The notes under the pieces: model-generated
Told to the model about the DNA's origin: nothing
What the model saw: the letters and a program-made list of their open reading frames with translations, nothing else
Database searches by the model: none
Position numbers and translations under genes: made by a program
Assembly (NCBI RefSeq): GCF_013294005.1
Contig: NZ_JABSNK010000002.1
Location: 124,001 to 188,000 of the forward strand
Length of the DNA stretch: 64,000 nt
Origin: Flavobacterium gelidicaeli
GTDB taxonomy: Bacteria; Bacteroidota; Bacteroidia; Flavobacteriales; Flavobacteriaceae
Direction: 5' to 3'
Shown: in pieces, positions 25,353 through 34,025 of the stretch
How positions within the stretch are numbered: position 1 is the first letter of the stretch
Layout of the letters: the number at the start of each line of letters is the position of its first letter

Positions 25353-26135
25353 TTACCAATCTTTCTCTGTCTTTGTTGCTTTGCCTTTTACTTTACTAGC
25401 ATTCACTTTATCCTGAACTTTCTTTTCTTCATTATTAACTGCGTTCAACAAGTTTTTTAAACGTTGCTGTGACATTCCTCCTGGTTCAGGTTTTGGCTCT
25501 CCTTTATCATCATTCTTACCATCTTTTTTATCCTTATCGCCTTGGTCGTCCTTTTTATCTTTGTCTTTATCGCCGTCTTTTTTATCCTTATCTTTCTTGT
25601 CGTCCTTTTTATCGTTTTTCTTATCCTTGTCTTTGTCTTTCTTGTCTTTATCTTTCTTGTCGTCCTTTTTATCGTCTTTAGGAGGATTTTCTTTTAGCAT
25701 TTTTTTAGCCAAAGCATAATTATACCTTGTTTCATCATCTGTAGGGTCGTTTCTTAAAGCATTTTTATATGCTTCTACAGCCTCAGTATAATTTTTTTCC
25801 TTCATGAAAACATTCCCAATATTATGAAATGCTTTGTGTTTTTGAGTTGCTGTTTTTGCTGTAGTTAAAGCATTTGCATAAGCAAACTTAGCTTCTGAAG
25901 CTTGATTTTGTCTGTAGATTGCATTTCCTAAATTATAGGCAGATGCCGTTTTATTGGTAAACTTTGAATTAGAAATTCTATAATTAGCTTCGGCATCTAC
26001 AAAGTTTTTAGCGGTATACTCTTCATTTGCTTCCGGTAAAACATAGTTTTTTTCTTGTGCATATAAAGCATTACATCCCCAAAAAAGGAACAATGCAAAA
26101 ACGGTTGTATATTTTATATTATTTTTCATTTTCAT
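25353..26135 (-). CDS. batC: BatC: TPR protein with Lys/Asp-rich linker
   Basis: A 260-residue exported TPR protein. A signal segment (residues about 1-27, ending LYAQ; 'FWGC' inside it could alternatively be a lipobox) is followed by three TPR motifs (about 40-150; 'NIGNVFMKEKNYTEAVEAYKNAL' covers the last) and then a highly charged Lys/Asp linker (about residues 155-215). A short C-terminal segment 'MSQQRLKNLLNAVNNEE' follows, as seen in other BatC proteins. The linker is encoded by near-identical 60-bp units, so its length is likely to vary between strains. Confidence 0.85.
   Translation of the reverse strand: MKMKNNIKYTTVFALFLFWGCNALYAQEKNYVLPEANEEYTAKNFVDAEANYRISNSKFTNKTASAYNLGNAIYRQNQASEAKFAYANALTTAKTATQKHKAFHNIGNVFMKEKNYTEAVEAYKNALRNDPTDDETRYNYALAKKMLKENPPKDDKKDDKKDKDKKDKDKDKKNDKKDDKKDKDKKDGDKDKDKKDDQGDKDKKDGKNDDKGEPKPEPGGMSQQRLKNLLNAVNNEEKKVQDKVNASKVKGKATKTEKDW
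25588..25675. repeat. 60-bp tandem repeat inside batC
   Basis: A 28-nt stretch at 25588-25615 recurs identically at 25648-25675, a period of exactly 60 bp (20 codons), inside the Lys/Asp-rich linker. The frame is kept, so gain or loss of a unit would only change linker length. Confidence 0.75.
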
Positions 26136-26181
26136 TTATTCTGTTCATCAAAAAAAAGAATTCAATTACCATCTTAATGGG

Positions 26182-27213
26182 CTACTTGTCATTAAATAGG
26201 TTCATCTTTTTAACCCATGCCGTTTTTCTTTCTAAGAAAAACAGATCTGCAAATAGTAGTACAAAAGCAAACCCTAAAAACCACTGAAATTGCGATTGAA
26301 AGTCAGCCATTTGTGTTGCTTCAAACTCGGTTTTCTGAATTGTATTTAATGTGTTTTTTATATATTCTAATACGTCTTTAGTGTTTTTACCATCTATATA
26401 ACCGCCCTTTGTTGCTTTGGCAATAGCCTCAAGACTTGCGCGATTCAATTTAGTAACGACCACCTCATCGTTATTATCTCGCTGGTATCCTTGTATTTTA
26501 CCATTCACTTTTAAAGGAATTGTACCTCCTTTTTCGGTACCTAGACCTATTGTAATAATGCGCATTCCTTGTTTGTTCGCTTCTTCTGCGGCAGCTTGAG
26601 CTCCTTCTGAGTGGTCTTCCCCATCAGAAATCAAAATAAGCAACTTGCTCGTTTTGCTTTTATCATCAAAATAAGTTGCTGATAACTTAATTGCTTCATC
26701 CAGCGAAGTTCCTTGTGAAGAAACCATATCAGGACTCATGCTTTGTAAAAACATCTTAGCAACACTATAATCACTAGTAATAGGTAAAACTGGAAAAGCA
26801 CTACCGGCGTAAGCTACAATACCAATACGATCGTTACCTAATTGATTGATAATTTGCGAAACAATTTGCTTACTTTTCTCTAACCTACTTGGCGCAATAT
26901 CTTCGGCAAGCATACTTTTAGAAACGTCCATTGCAAAAACAATATCAATTCCTTCGCGTTTTACCGTTTCCATTTTTGTGCCAATTTTTGGGTTTACCAA
27001 ACCAAAAATTAATCCAATTAATGCCAATACAATAACAACTAACTTCAAGACTGGCTTGAATACAGAACTTTCAGGACTTAATTTTTTTATTAAATCTAAA
27101 TCACCAAACTCACGTTGCTTTTTTCTTTTCCAATACATGTTGAAAAAGAATAACACTACCACAATTGGCAGTATAAAAAGTAAGTATAAATATTTTGTTT
27201 CGTCTAATTCCAT
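26182..27213 (-). CDS. batB: BatB: membrane VWA-domain protein
   Basis: A 343-residue protein with two N-terminal membrane helices (about residues 5-25 and 50-70), a von Willebrand A domain (about 85-290) with an intact MIDAS motif 'DVSKSM' and 'SDGEDHSEG', and a C-terminal helix (about 308-325). The chosen ATG (MELDETKY) matches usual BatB proteins; an in-frame TTG 18 nt upstream gives only a short polar extension. It is expected to pair with BatA in a membrane complex served by the MoxR ATPase. Confidence 0.88.
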   Translation of the reverse strand: MELDETKYLYLLFILPIVVVLFFFNMYWKRKKQREFGDLDLIKKLSPESSVFKPVLKLVVIVLALIGLIFGLVNPKIGTKMETVKREGIDIVFAMDVSKSMLAEDIAPSRLEKSKQIVSQIINQLGNDRIGIVAYAGSAFPVLPITSDYSVAKMFLQSMSPDMVSSQGTSLDEAIKLSATYFDDKSKTSKLLILISDGEDHSEGAQAAAEEANKQGMRIITIGLGTEKGGTIPLKVNGKIQGYQRDNNDEVVVTKLNRASLEAIAKATKGGYIDGKNTKDVLEYIKNTLNTIQKTEFEATQMADFQSQFQWFLGFAFVLLFADLFFLERKTAWVKKMNLFNDK

Positions 27214-27287
27214 ATTTTCTTTAAATTCCAAAAGTCAGTTTTAGTTTTTACAACTACCTTCCCTTTGTGAGCTTCATTTTTAAAACA

Positions 27288-28289
27288 TTATATAAAACTT
27301 TTGTACACTGTATTTCTTAAACCTATTTCGATTAATAATAACAAACCTGCCAAAATCACGAAGGGCCTGAATTTTTCATCATAGTCATAAAATTTCAATT
27401 CCTCAATTTCAGTTGTTTCTAATTTATTGATTTCGCCATATATTTCAGCTAACTTACTATTGCTTGTGGCTCTAAAATATTTTCCATCGGTTTTCTTGGC
27501 GATACTTTTTAGCAAACGCTCATCGATTTCCACTTTCATTCTTTGGAATAAAAAATCACCATTAGGACCTATAGCATAAGGAAACTCTGCCATACCATTT
27601 GTTCCTATTCCTATTGTGTACACTTTAATTTTATATTGCCTAGCAATGTCTGCCGCCGTTTCTGGCTCAATAAAACCTGCATTATTCACACCATCAGTCA
27701 AAAGGATAATTACTTTACTCTTCGCTTTACTGTCTTTTAATCGGTTTACTGCTGTAGCCAATCCCATTCCTATACCCGTTCCATCTTGAAGAACATTATC
27801 GTATTTTATGCTTTTAATTGTTTCAAGTACTACCGCTTTATCACTCGTTACTGGCGTTTTAGTATACGCCTCCGAGGCATAAACCACTAAACCAATACGG
27901 TCATTAGGACGTTCCTCAACAAAATCTGCCGCTACTCTTTTTAAAGCTTCCATTCTATTAGGCTTTAAATCTTTGGCTAACATACTCCCTGAAACATCGA
28001 CTGCCATAACAATATCAATTCCTTTTGTAGTTTTTGTTTTATTACTCACATCAACAGTTCTAGGTCTTGCTAATGCCACTATTAAAGAGCTTAACGCCAA
28101 TAAACGAAAAGCGCTCAAATACGGACGCATTTTTACCCAGAAAGAACCAGTTGCTTTGAATCCTTGAATTGAACTTATTTTTAAAGTCGCTGTTTGTTCA
28201 TTTCTAGTATAAATTAGCCAAAAAATTGCTAACGGAATTAGAAGAAACAACCAGAAAAATTCAGGATTTAAAAAAGTTATTTTACCCAT
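27288..28289 (-). CDS. batA: BatA: membrane VWA-domain protein
   Basis: A 333-residue protein: two N-terminal membrane helices (about 10-26 and 54-72), a VWA domain with MIDAS 'DVSGSMLAKDL' and 'TDGVNNAGF', and a C-terminal membrane helix (about 310-325). Its ATG overlaps the stop of the upstream gene by one base (TAATG), indicating translational coupling. Bat VWA proteins probably bind metal-dependent partners; the target is unknown. Confidence 0.9.
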   Translation of the reverse strand: MGKITFLNPEFFWLFLLIPLAIFWLIYTRNEQTATLKISSIQGFKATGSFWVKMRPYLSAFRLLALSSLIVALARPRTVDVSNKTKTTKGIDIVMAVDVSGSMLAKDLKPNRMEALKRVAADFVEERPNDRIGLVVYASEAYTKTPVTSDKAVVLETIKSIKYDNVLQDGTGIGMGLATAVNRLKDSKAKSKVIILLTDGVNNAGFIEPETAADIARQYKIKVYTIGIGTNGMAEFPYAIGPNGDFLFQRMKVEIDERLLKSIAKKTDGKYFRATSNSKLAEIYGEINKLETTEIEELKFYDYDEKFRPFVILAGLLLLIEIGLRNTVYKSFI

Positions 28290-29923
28290 TATTTAGTTAC
28301 TTTTTTTAATTCGACAGCGCTCAATACTCGATCCGAAATTTGATTTGCATAAGCATCACCTTCTTCATGAAAAATCATAATTTGTTGTAATCCGCCATCT
28401 TGACCAAACAATAATAATTCATAATACAATTTCTCGCTACTATTTGTTGCTTCGTTTATTCTTGAAAATGTTCCGTATCCTTTTAGACCACTTACCCCTT
28501 CTGGAGTTTCAAAATCTTCTTGTTTTACAACCATATTTAGAGCTCCCTGTGACTCAAGAGCTTGCAAAGTAACTTCCATCGATTTTTTTAAGTCTACTGA
28601 TGTTGAGTCTTGCTTGTATTTGTAAGTAGAAACCATTATATAGAAATTATCTAAAACATTACCATAAGCAAATGAGTTCATTTCTTTAATTAATGCCAAT
28701 CCGTTTTTAGGCAACGACTTCTTTAAATCAACTCTTTTAAGCACTTTTGGCGTTTCAATAATCACACCAGGGTTACCGTATTCACTTTTTACCCACTCGC
28801 CTTCTAATAATTCTTTTGTTGGATTACCTAAAACATTGTCTTTTACATAATCAAAACCTCTGGTTGCAATAAAATAAATAGCTGTAGCAAATACTATAAA
28901 CAATACCGAAGCAATAGCAATACCAAGGCGTCTATTCCTTTTTTTCTTTAGTTGAATTTCAATTTGCTTTTGCTTTTGTGCTTCATTCAATATAGCATCT
29001 TCTTCAATTTCAATAACAACTGGAATTGCATTATCAAGTGTTAATATAACACGCTGTATTTTATTTTTATCTTCGGTAATTTCAAAATCTAAAGGTTTTG
29101 ATTTTGCGAATTTTACTAAATCTGCTTGTTTTAAAACACGCTCTAGATTCTCTATTGTTTCTGGAGTAAGCGTCATTTTCTTCTTAACAGATGCTGCTCT
29201 AAGTCCGTGAATCAATTCGGCTGTTGTGCTTTCCATAGCAGGAATTTCAATTGCCTCTTCAATATAATTTCTAGCAATATCCGTTAATTCACTGTAGTAT
29301 GATTTTACTTCTCCTTTTTGCCAAAGTTCTTTTTGCTCTAAATTATTTAACAGGCTAGTCGCTTTTTCAATAGGCGTTTTAAACACCTCTTCCTCAATTT
29401 TTTTCTTTTGTTGTTTTTTAACAAACCAATATACTAAGGCACCAACTCCTATAAGCAGCGCAATGACTAATAAGTATTTCCACCAATTTCCCAACGGAGC
29501 TTCAGCTGCAGTAATTTCCTTAATGTCATACATTTTTTGCTTCAACGTATCCACTTGCACATTTGCAACCTCAACTTTAAGAGAATCTGTATAATACGGT
29601 TTGTTGTTAATTAAAATTTTGATGCTAGGAATAGCATACCTACCTGAATCAAATTGAGTAAGTCCGTATTTCTTGATTAACTCATAACGATCATTATTTC
29701 TAACCGTATCAATAGGATATGATTTAATAACTTCAAGCGCACCAATGTTTTTTAATTTTGGAAAAACAACTTTGGATAACGTATCCACATCGGTTTTAAC
29801 TGTAAGCTTAAATTCAGCTCCAATTTTATTTCTAGTGGTATCTATCGCAGTCACTACGCGTTTTTGTTGGGCAAAAACAGTAGATGAAAGCAAAATTAAA
29901 AGTAGGTATATATATCTTTTCAT
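28289..29923 (-). CDS. BatD-related membrane protein of the bat operon
   Basis: A 544-residue protein: signal peptide (MKRYIYLLLILLSSTVFAQ), a periplasmic beta-sandwich (about 20-125), a membrane helix (about 148-165), a helical cytosolic region resembling DUF4381 (about 185-300, 'SYYSELTDIARNYIEEAI'), a second helix (about 333-352), and a C-terminal periplasmic domain of about 190 residues. The layout and position (between DUF58 and batA) match the DUF4381-like component of MoxR-linked clusters. Some flavobacterial copies, like this one, are long because of the extra C-terminal domain, for which I recognise no family. Confidence 0.75.
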   Translation of the reverse strand: MKRYIYLLLILLSSTVFAQQKRVVTAIDTTRNKIGAEFKLTVKTDVDTLSKVVFPKLKNIGALEVIKSYPIDTVRNNDRYELIKKYGLTQFDSGRYAIPSIKILINNKPYYTDSLKVEVANVQVDTLKQKMYDIKEITAAEAPLGNWWKYLLVIALLIGVGALVYWFVKKQQKKKIEEEVFKTPIEKATSLLNNLEQKELWQKGEVKSYYSELTDIARNYIEEAIEIPAMESTTAELIHGLRAASVKKKMTLTPETIENLERVLKQADLVKFAKSKPLDFEITEDKNKIQRVILTLDNAIPVVIEIEEDAILNEAQKQKQIEIQLKKKRNRRLGIAIASVLFIVFATAIYFIATRGFDYVKDNVLGNPTKELLEGEWVKSEYGNPGVIIETPKVLKRVDLKKSLPKNGLALIKEMNSFAYGNVLDNFYIMVSTYKYKQDSTSVDLKKSMEVTLQALESQGALNMVVKQEDFETPEGVSGLKGYGTFSRINEATNSSEKLYYELLLFGQDGGLQQIMIFHEEGDAYANQISDRVLSAVELKKVTK

Positions 29924-29981
29924 GTTATTTGAAACATTTGTTTTTCAATTCCTCACACATGAGGATTTGGGGGAAAGGCCT

Positions 29982-30845
29982 TTATCTTGATTTAAAATAA
30001 CCTAATAACTTCGTTACATAACTTTCGTCGACTCTTGTATTTACAACTCCAGAACCTGATTTACTAAAGGTTTCTTTAAAATACACTAGTTTGTCGTTGT
30101 AATGTTTTTCATAATTGAACCTAACGGTTTTTGAGCCGGTATCGATAACTGCTACTTCACCTGTTTCAGCATCTAGCATAGGAACCATACCAATATTTGG
30201 CATACTTTGTTCTCTAATATCATATACGCGTATTCCAGTAATGTCGTGTTTTTTTGCGGCTATCTTCAACGTTTGCTCGTACCCTTCACACATAAAATCA
30301 GAAATCATAAATACAATGGCTTTCTTTTTTTGAGTGCTTGATAAAAACTTTAAGGCTTGCGCCAAATCTGTTTTACGGCTTTTTGGTTCAAATTCGATTA
30401 ATTCTCTAATGATTCGCAAAACATGAGAGCGGCCTTTTTTTGGTGGAATGTACAATTCAATTTGGTTAGAGAATAATATCAATCCTATTTTATCGTTATT
30501 CTGCGTAGCCGAAAAAGCCATTGTTGCTGCAATCTCAGTTACAATATCTTTTTTAAATTGGTTTTTAGAACCAAAACTTTCAGAACCAGAAATATCCACC
30601 ATTAACATCATAGTTAACTCGCGCTCTTCTTCAAAAACTTTTACGTGAGCCTCATTGTATCGTGCGGTAACATTCCAATCAATATTACGAATATCATCGC
30701 CATATTGATATTGGCGCACTTCGCTAAAGGTCATACCGCGTCCTTTGAAAGAGGTGTGGTATTCACCCGAGAAGATGTGATCACTCAATCTTCGGGTTTT
30801 TATTTCTATTTTGCGTACTTTTTTTAAAAGATCTTTTGTGTCCAT
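29982..30845 (-). CDS. DUF58 domain protein (MoxR-associated VWA-like)
   Basis: A 287-residue cytosolic protein. It has the DUF58 core 'GMTFSEVRQYQYGDDIRNIDWNVTAR' (a span from about residue 38 to 62) and a partial VWA fold with 'MVDISGSESFG', which resembles a MIDAS, and 'FMISDFMCEG'. In MoxR clusters DUF58 proteins sit between the ATPase and the VWA membrane proteins. A terminator-like hairpin separates it from moxR. Confidence 0.88.
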   Translation of the reverse strand: MDTKDLLKKVRKIEIKTRRLSDHIFSGEYHTSFKGRGMTFSEVRQYQYGDDIRNIDWNVTARYNEAHVKVFEEERELTMMLMVDISGSESFGSKNQFKKDIVTEIAATMAFSATQNNDKIGLILFSNQIELYIPPKKGRSHVLRIIRELIEFEPKSRKTDLAQALKFLSSTQKKKAIVFMISDFMCEGYEQTLKIAAKKHDITGIRVYDIREQSMPNIGMVPMLDAETGEVAVIDTGSKTVRFNYEKHYNDKLVYFKETFSKSGSGVVNTRVDESYVTKLLGYFKSR

Positions 30846-30867
30846 TTATTTAATTTGTTTAAAGTTT

Positions 30868-30917
30868 AAAAAAGTTTAAGGTTTCACATTTTGCAACAGC
30901 AACTTGAAACCTTAAAC
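30868..30917 (-). terminator. Terminator-like hairpin between moxR and the DUF58 gene
   Basis: A perfect 13-bp stem (GTTTAAGGTTTCA at 30874-30886 with TGAAACCTTAAAC at 30905-30917) with an 18-nt loop is followed on the minus strand by T6. Being inside the operon, it probably lowers expression of the downstream bat genes relative to moxR. Confidence 0.6.
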
Positions 30918-30929
30918 CTTAAACAAATT

Positions 30930-31934
30930 TTAAGGTACCTCTACTTCGTTTACAATTTTATTAATAATGTCTACTGAAGTAATATTTTCTGCTTCAGCTT
31001 CATAAGTAATTCCTATTCTGTGACGCAATACATCGTGAACAACAGCACGTACATCCTCAGGAATAACATACCCACGACGCTTGATAAATGCATAGCATTT
31101 TGCAGCCGTAGCTAGATTGATACTTCCACGAGGTGAAGACCCAAAACTAATTAATGGTTTTAACTCTGCTAATTTGTATTTCTCTGGGTAACGTGTTGCA
31201 AAAATAATATCTAGTATGTATTTCTCTATTTTTTCATCCATGTAAACTTCACGAACTGCTTCTTGCGCACGTAAAATTTGCTCCACAGAAACTACTTGAT
31301 TTACTTTTTCATAACTTCCTTTTAAGTTTTGACGAATTACTAAACGCTCTTCATCCATTTTTGGATAATCAATAACTGTTTTTAGCATAAAACGATCGAC
31401 TTGAGCTTCAGGTAACTGGTACGTTCCTTCTTGCTCAATTGGATTTTGAGTAGCTAATACTAAGAAAGGTCTTTCTAACTTAAAAGTAGTATCTCCAATG
31501 GTTACTTGCTTTTCTTGCATGGCCTCTAATAATGCTGATTGCACTTTAGCTGGCGCACGGTTAATTTCATCAGCAAGAACAAAATTAGCAAAAATGGGCC
31601 CTTTTTTAATAGAGAACTCATTTGCCTTAATATTGTAAATCATAGTACCTACAACATCTGCAGGTAATAAATCCGGTGTGAACTGGATACGGCTAAAAGA
31701 TCCATGAATTGCTTGAGAAAGCGTATTGATCGCTAACGTTTTGGCTAATCCTGGAACTCCTTCTAATAAAATATGCCCTTGACCTAATAGTCCAATAAGC
31801 AAACGTTCTACCATGTGCTTTTGTCCTACAATCACTTTGTTCATTTCCATGGAAAGTAAATCTATAAATGCACTTTCTCTTTCTATTTTTTCATTGATTG
31901 CTCTAATGTCTAAAGTCGATGTATTCTCTTCCAT
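30930..31934 (-). CDS. moxR: MoxR family AAA+ ATPase
   Basis: A 334-residue AAA+ ATPase with Walker A 'EGVPGLAKT' (about residues 57-65), Walker B 'LADEINRAP' (about 119-127), sensor 'ATQNPIEQEGTYQLPEAQ' and the helical lid. It is expected to act as a chaperone for the VWA proteins of the operon. First gene of the minus-strand cluster; a weak -7-like TCAATTTG (31982-31989) is the only promoter candidate I see. Confidence 0.93.
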   Translation of the reverse strand: MEENTSTLDIRAINEKIERESAFIDLLSMEMNKVIVGQKHMVERLLIGLLGQGHILLEGVPGLAKTLAINTLSQAIHGSFSRIQFTPDLLPADVVGTMIYNIKANEFSIKKGPIFANFVLADEINRAPAKVQSALLEAMQEKQVTIGDTTFKLERPFLVLATQNPIEQEGTYQLPEAQVDRFMLKTVIDYPKMDEERLVIRQNLKGSYEKVNQVVSVEQILRAQEAVREVYMDEKIEKYILDIIFATRYPEKYKLAELKPLISFGSSPRGSINLATAAKCYAFIKRRGYVIPEDVRAVVHDVLRHRIGITYEAEAENITSVDIINKIVNEVEVP

Positions 31935-32146
31935 ATTATTATTTTTAATGCCTTAATTTTAATGCCTCACATTTGGTAGTGCAAATTGAATTTTTTTTTA
32001 GAGGAAAGATGTTAAAGAATGGTTAAAACTTCTAACAATAACCTAATTTTAAGCTTCAATTATGATACTATTTTTATATTTTTAAGAACTTTGAAAAATA
32101 TAGTTTGGAAATGTAAAAAATCCAACCCAAATAAAAAATAAAAAAC

Positions 32147-33019
32147 ATGACTAAATCAACATTATCTCCCATTATTGCTGGGACAATGAATTGGGGTGTG
32201 TGGGATAAAAACCTCAACCAAAAGGAGATGGAAAACATGATCCATATTTGTTTTGAAAACAAAATAACCACTTTTGATCACGCCGATATTTATGGGTCTT
32301 ATACCACTGAGGCCGACTTTGGAAAAGCGTTTCATTCGAGCAAAATATCGAGAGAAAAAATCCAACTTATCTCAAAATGTGGCATCCAAATGATTGCCGA
32401 AAACAGGAATAACAAGGTCAAACATTACGACTATTCTAAAGCACACATAATCAAATCTGTAGAGCAGTCTTTAAGCAATTTAAAAACAGATTATTTGGAT
32501 GTTTTTTTACTGCATAGGCCAAGTCCGTTAATGCAAGCTGAAGAAATAGCTGAAGCCGTAGAACAATTAAAATCTGAGGGTAAAATAAAGGATTTTGGAC
32601 TTTCTAATTTCACTACTTCTCAAACAGATTTAATTCGACAAAAAACAACTGTAAGTTATAATCAAGTGCAGTTTTCTGCTACTAATTATGAGCCTATGGT
32701 TGATGGAAGTCTTGATTATATGCAAATAAACAACATACGTCCCATGTCGTGGAATCCATTAGGATCAGTATTTAGAGAAGATATTCCGCAAACACGTCGT
32801 TTAAAAAAATTATTAGCAACACTAGTTTCAAAATACCATTTAGGCTCAGACACGCTTTTATTATCTTGGGTTTTACAACACCCCGCAAAAGTGATTCCTA
32901 TTGCTGGAACTGTAAATGTAGCGCGTATACAATCTTTACACAAAGCAGTAGCCTTAAAATTAGATAAAGAAGACTGGTTTGCTATTTGGAGCGAAAGCAT
33001 GGGAAATGAAGTTCCTTAA
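32147..33019 (+). CDS. Aldo/keto reductase, YdhF-like
   Basis: A 290-residue TIM-barrel oxidoreductase. The catalytic Asp and Tyr are in 'FDHADIYGSY' (about 44-53), the Lys in 'LISKCGIQ', and the His in 'DVFLLHRPSPL'. NADPH binding is suggested by the C-terminal 'PIAGTVNVARIQSL'. Physiological substrate unknown. It is followed 54 nt later by an SDR enzyme on the same strand, so two carbonyl reductases may be co-expressed. Confidence 0.88.
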   Translation: MTKSTLSPIIAGTMNWGVWDKNLNQKEMENMIHICFENKITTFDHADIYGSYTTEADFGKAFHSSKISREKIQLISKCGIQMIAENRNNKVKHYDYSKAHIIKSVEQSLSNLKTDYLDVFLLHRPSPLMQAEEIAEAVEQLKSEGKIKDFGLSNFTTSQTDLIRQKTTVSYNQVQFSATNYEPMVDGSLDYMQINNIRPMSWNPLGSVFREDIPQTRRLKKLLATLVSKYHLGSDTLLLSWVLQHPAKVIPIAGTVNVARIQSLHKAVALKLDKEDWFAIWSESMGNEVP

Positions 33020-33073
33020 CAAATTGTCTTTCGATTCAAAAAAATATCTTTTTCGAAATAAAAAATAAATAAA

Positions 33074-33826
33074 ATGACAAAAACAGCTTTTATAACTGGA
33101 GCAACTAGCGGAATAGGAAAAGCTACTGCTAAAATTCTAGCCCAAAACAACTATAAAATTATCCTTTGCGGACGAAGAAAAGAGCGCTTAGAGGCGTTGC
33201 ATAAAGAATTATCTGCAATTACCGAAGTACACAGCTTGCAGTTTGACGTACGTGATAAAAAAGCCGTTTATGAAGCTATAGATTCATTACCCGAAGCTTT
33301 TTCTACCATTGATATCTTGATTAATAATGCTGGAAATGCGCATGGTTTAGATCCTATTCAAGATGGAGACACTGATGATTGGGATGCCATGATCGATATT
33401 AATGTAAAAGGTTTGTTATATGTATCAAAAGCGATCATTCCGCAAATGAAAGAACGTAAATCAGGCCATATTATTAACATTGGTTCTACTGCTGCCAAAG
33501 AAGTATATCCAAACGGAAATGTGTATTGCGCTACAAAACATGCCGTTGATGCATTAAGCCAAGGTATGCGCATGGATTTGAACCCGTTTTCTATTAGAGT
33601 AGGAGCAATTCATCCCGGAATGGTCGAAACAGAATTTAGTGAAGTGCGTTTTAAAGGGGACACTGAGAAAGCCGAAAAAGTCTACAAAGGTTTCTCTCCG
33701 TTACAACCTGAAGATATCGCTGATATAATTCACTTTGTAGTTTCAAGACCCTATCATGTTAATATTGCTGACTTGGTGGTTATGAGCACTGCCCAAGCCT
33801 CATCAACAATTGTAAAAAGGGAATAG
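33074..33826 (+). CDS. SDR-family NAD(P)-dependent oxidoreductase, YdfG-like
   Basis: A 250-residue classical short-chain dehydrogenase: cofactor motif 'TGATSGIGKA' at residues 8-17, 'NNAGNAHG', the catalytic Ser in 'INIGSTAAKEVYPNGNVYCATKHAV' (span) with YxxxK as Y155-C-A-T-K, and the 'HPGMVETEFS' motif typical of the YdfG group (3-hydroxy acid dehydrogenases acting on L-allo-threonine or 3-hydroxypropionate). The exact substrate is not determined by sequence. The arginine-rich 'CGRRKERL' after strand 2 favours NADP. Confidence 0.88.
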   Translation: MTKTAFITGATSGIGKATAKILAQNNYKIILCGRRKERLEALHKELSAITEVHSLQFDVRDKKAVYEAIDSLPEAFSTIDILINNAGNAHGLDPIQDGDTDDWDAMIDINVKGLLYVSKAIIPQMKERKSGHIINIGSTAAKEVYPNGNVYCATKHAVDALSQGMRMDLNPFSIRVGAIHPGMVETEFSEVRFKGDTEKAEKVYKGFSPLQPEDIADIIHFVVSRPYHVNIADLVVMSTAQASSTIVKRE

Positions 33827-33857
33827 TTTATATTAATAAAGGGATAGGTAAGAGGTG

Positions 33858-33914
33858 TAAAATATACTGCTTTTGCAAAATAAAAGCCAACACGAATTAC
33901 ACCGATTCCCAAAT
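33858..33914. repeat. Degenerate intergenic inverted repeat
   Basis: GGTGTAA and TTACACC form outer arms around an inner GCTTTT/AAAAGC stem. The right arm 'ACACGAATTACACC' resembles the ACACGAATT-type intergenic repeats common in Bacteroidota. It may also terminate the SDR transcript. Confidence 0.4.
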
Positions 33915-33986
33915 ATTTACCGCTGAGAATTATTTTAAGATGTGGTAAAAAATTATAAATTTTATGGCTTTTAATATCCTGTTTTG

Positions 33987-34010
33987 ACTATTTTTATATT
34001 TAAAAATAGT
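33987..34010 (+). promoter_or_regulatory. Perfect 10-bp palindrome just before the AlbA_2 gene
   Basis: ACTATTTTTA (33987-33996) and TAAAAATAGT (34001-34010) flank a 4-nt loop, ending 15 nt before the ATG at 34026. It could be an operator or a leader hairpin that hides the ribosome binding region. Confidence 0.45.
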
Positions 34011-34025
34011 AATAAATATCTCTAA

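Noticed and set aside
25469..25681. Plus-strand reading frame opposite batC
   Set aside because: It is an antisense shadow of the Lys/Asp-rich linker; its Leu/Tyr/Phe-rich repeats simply mirror the AAR/GAY codons on the coding strand.
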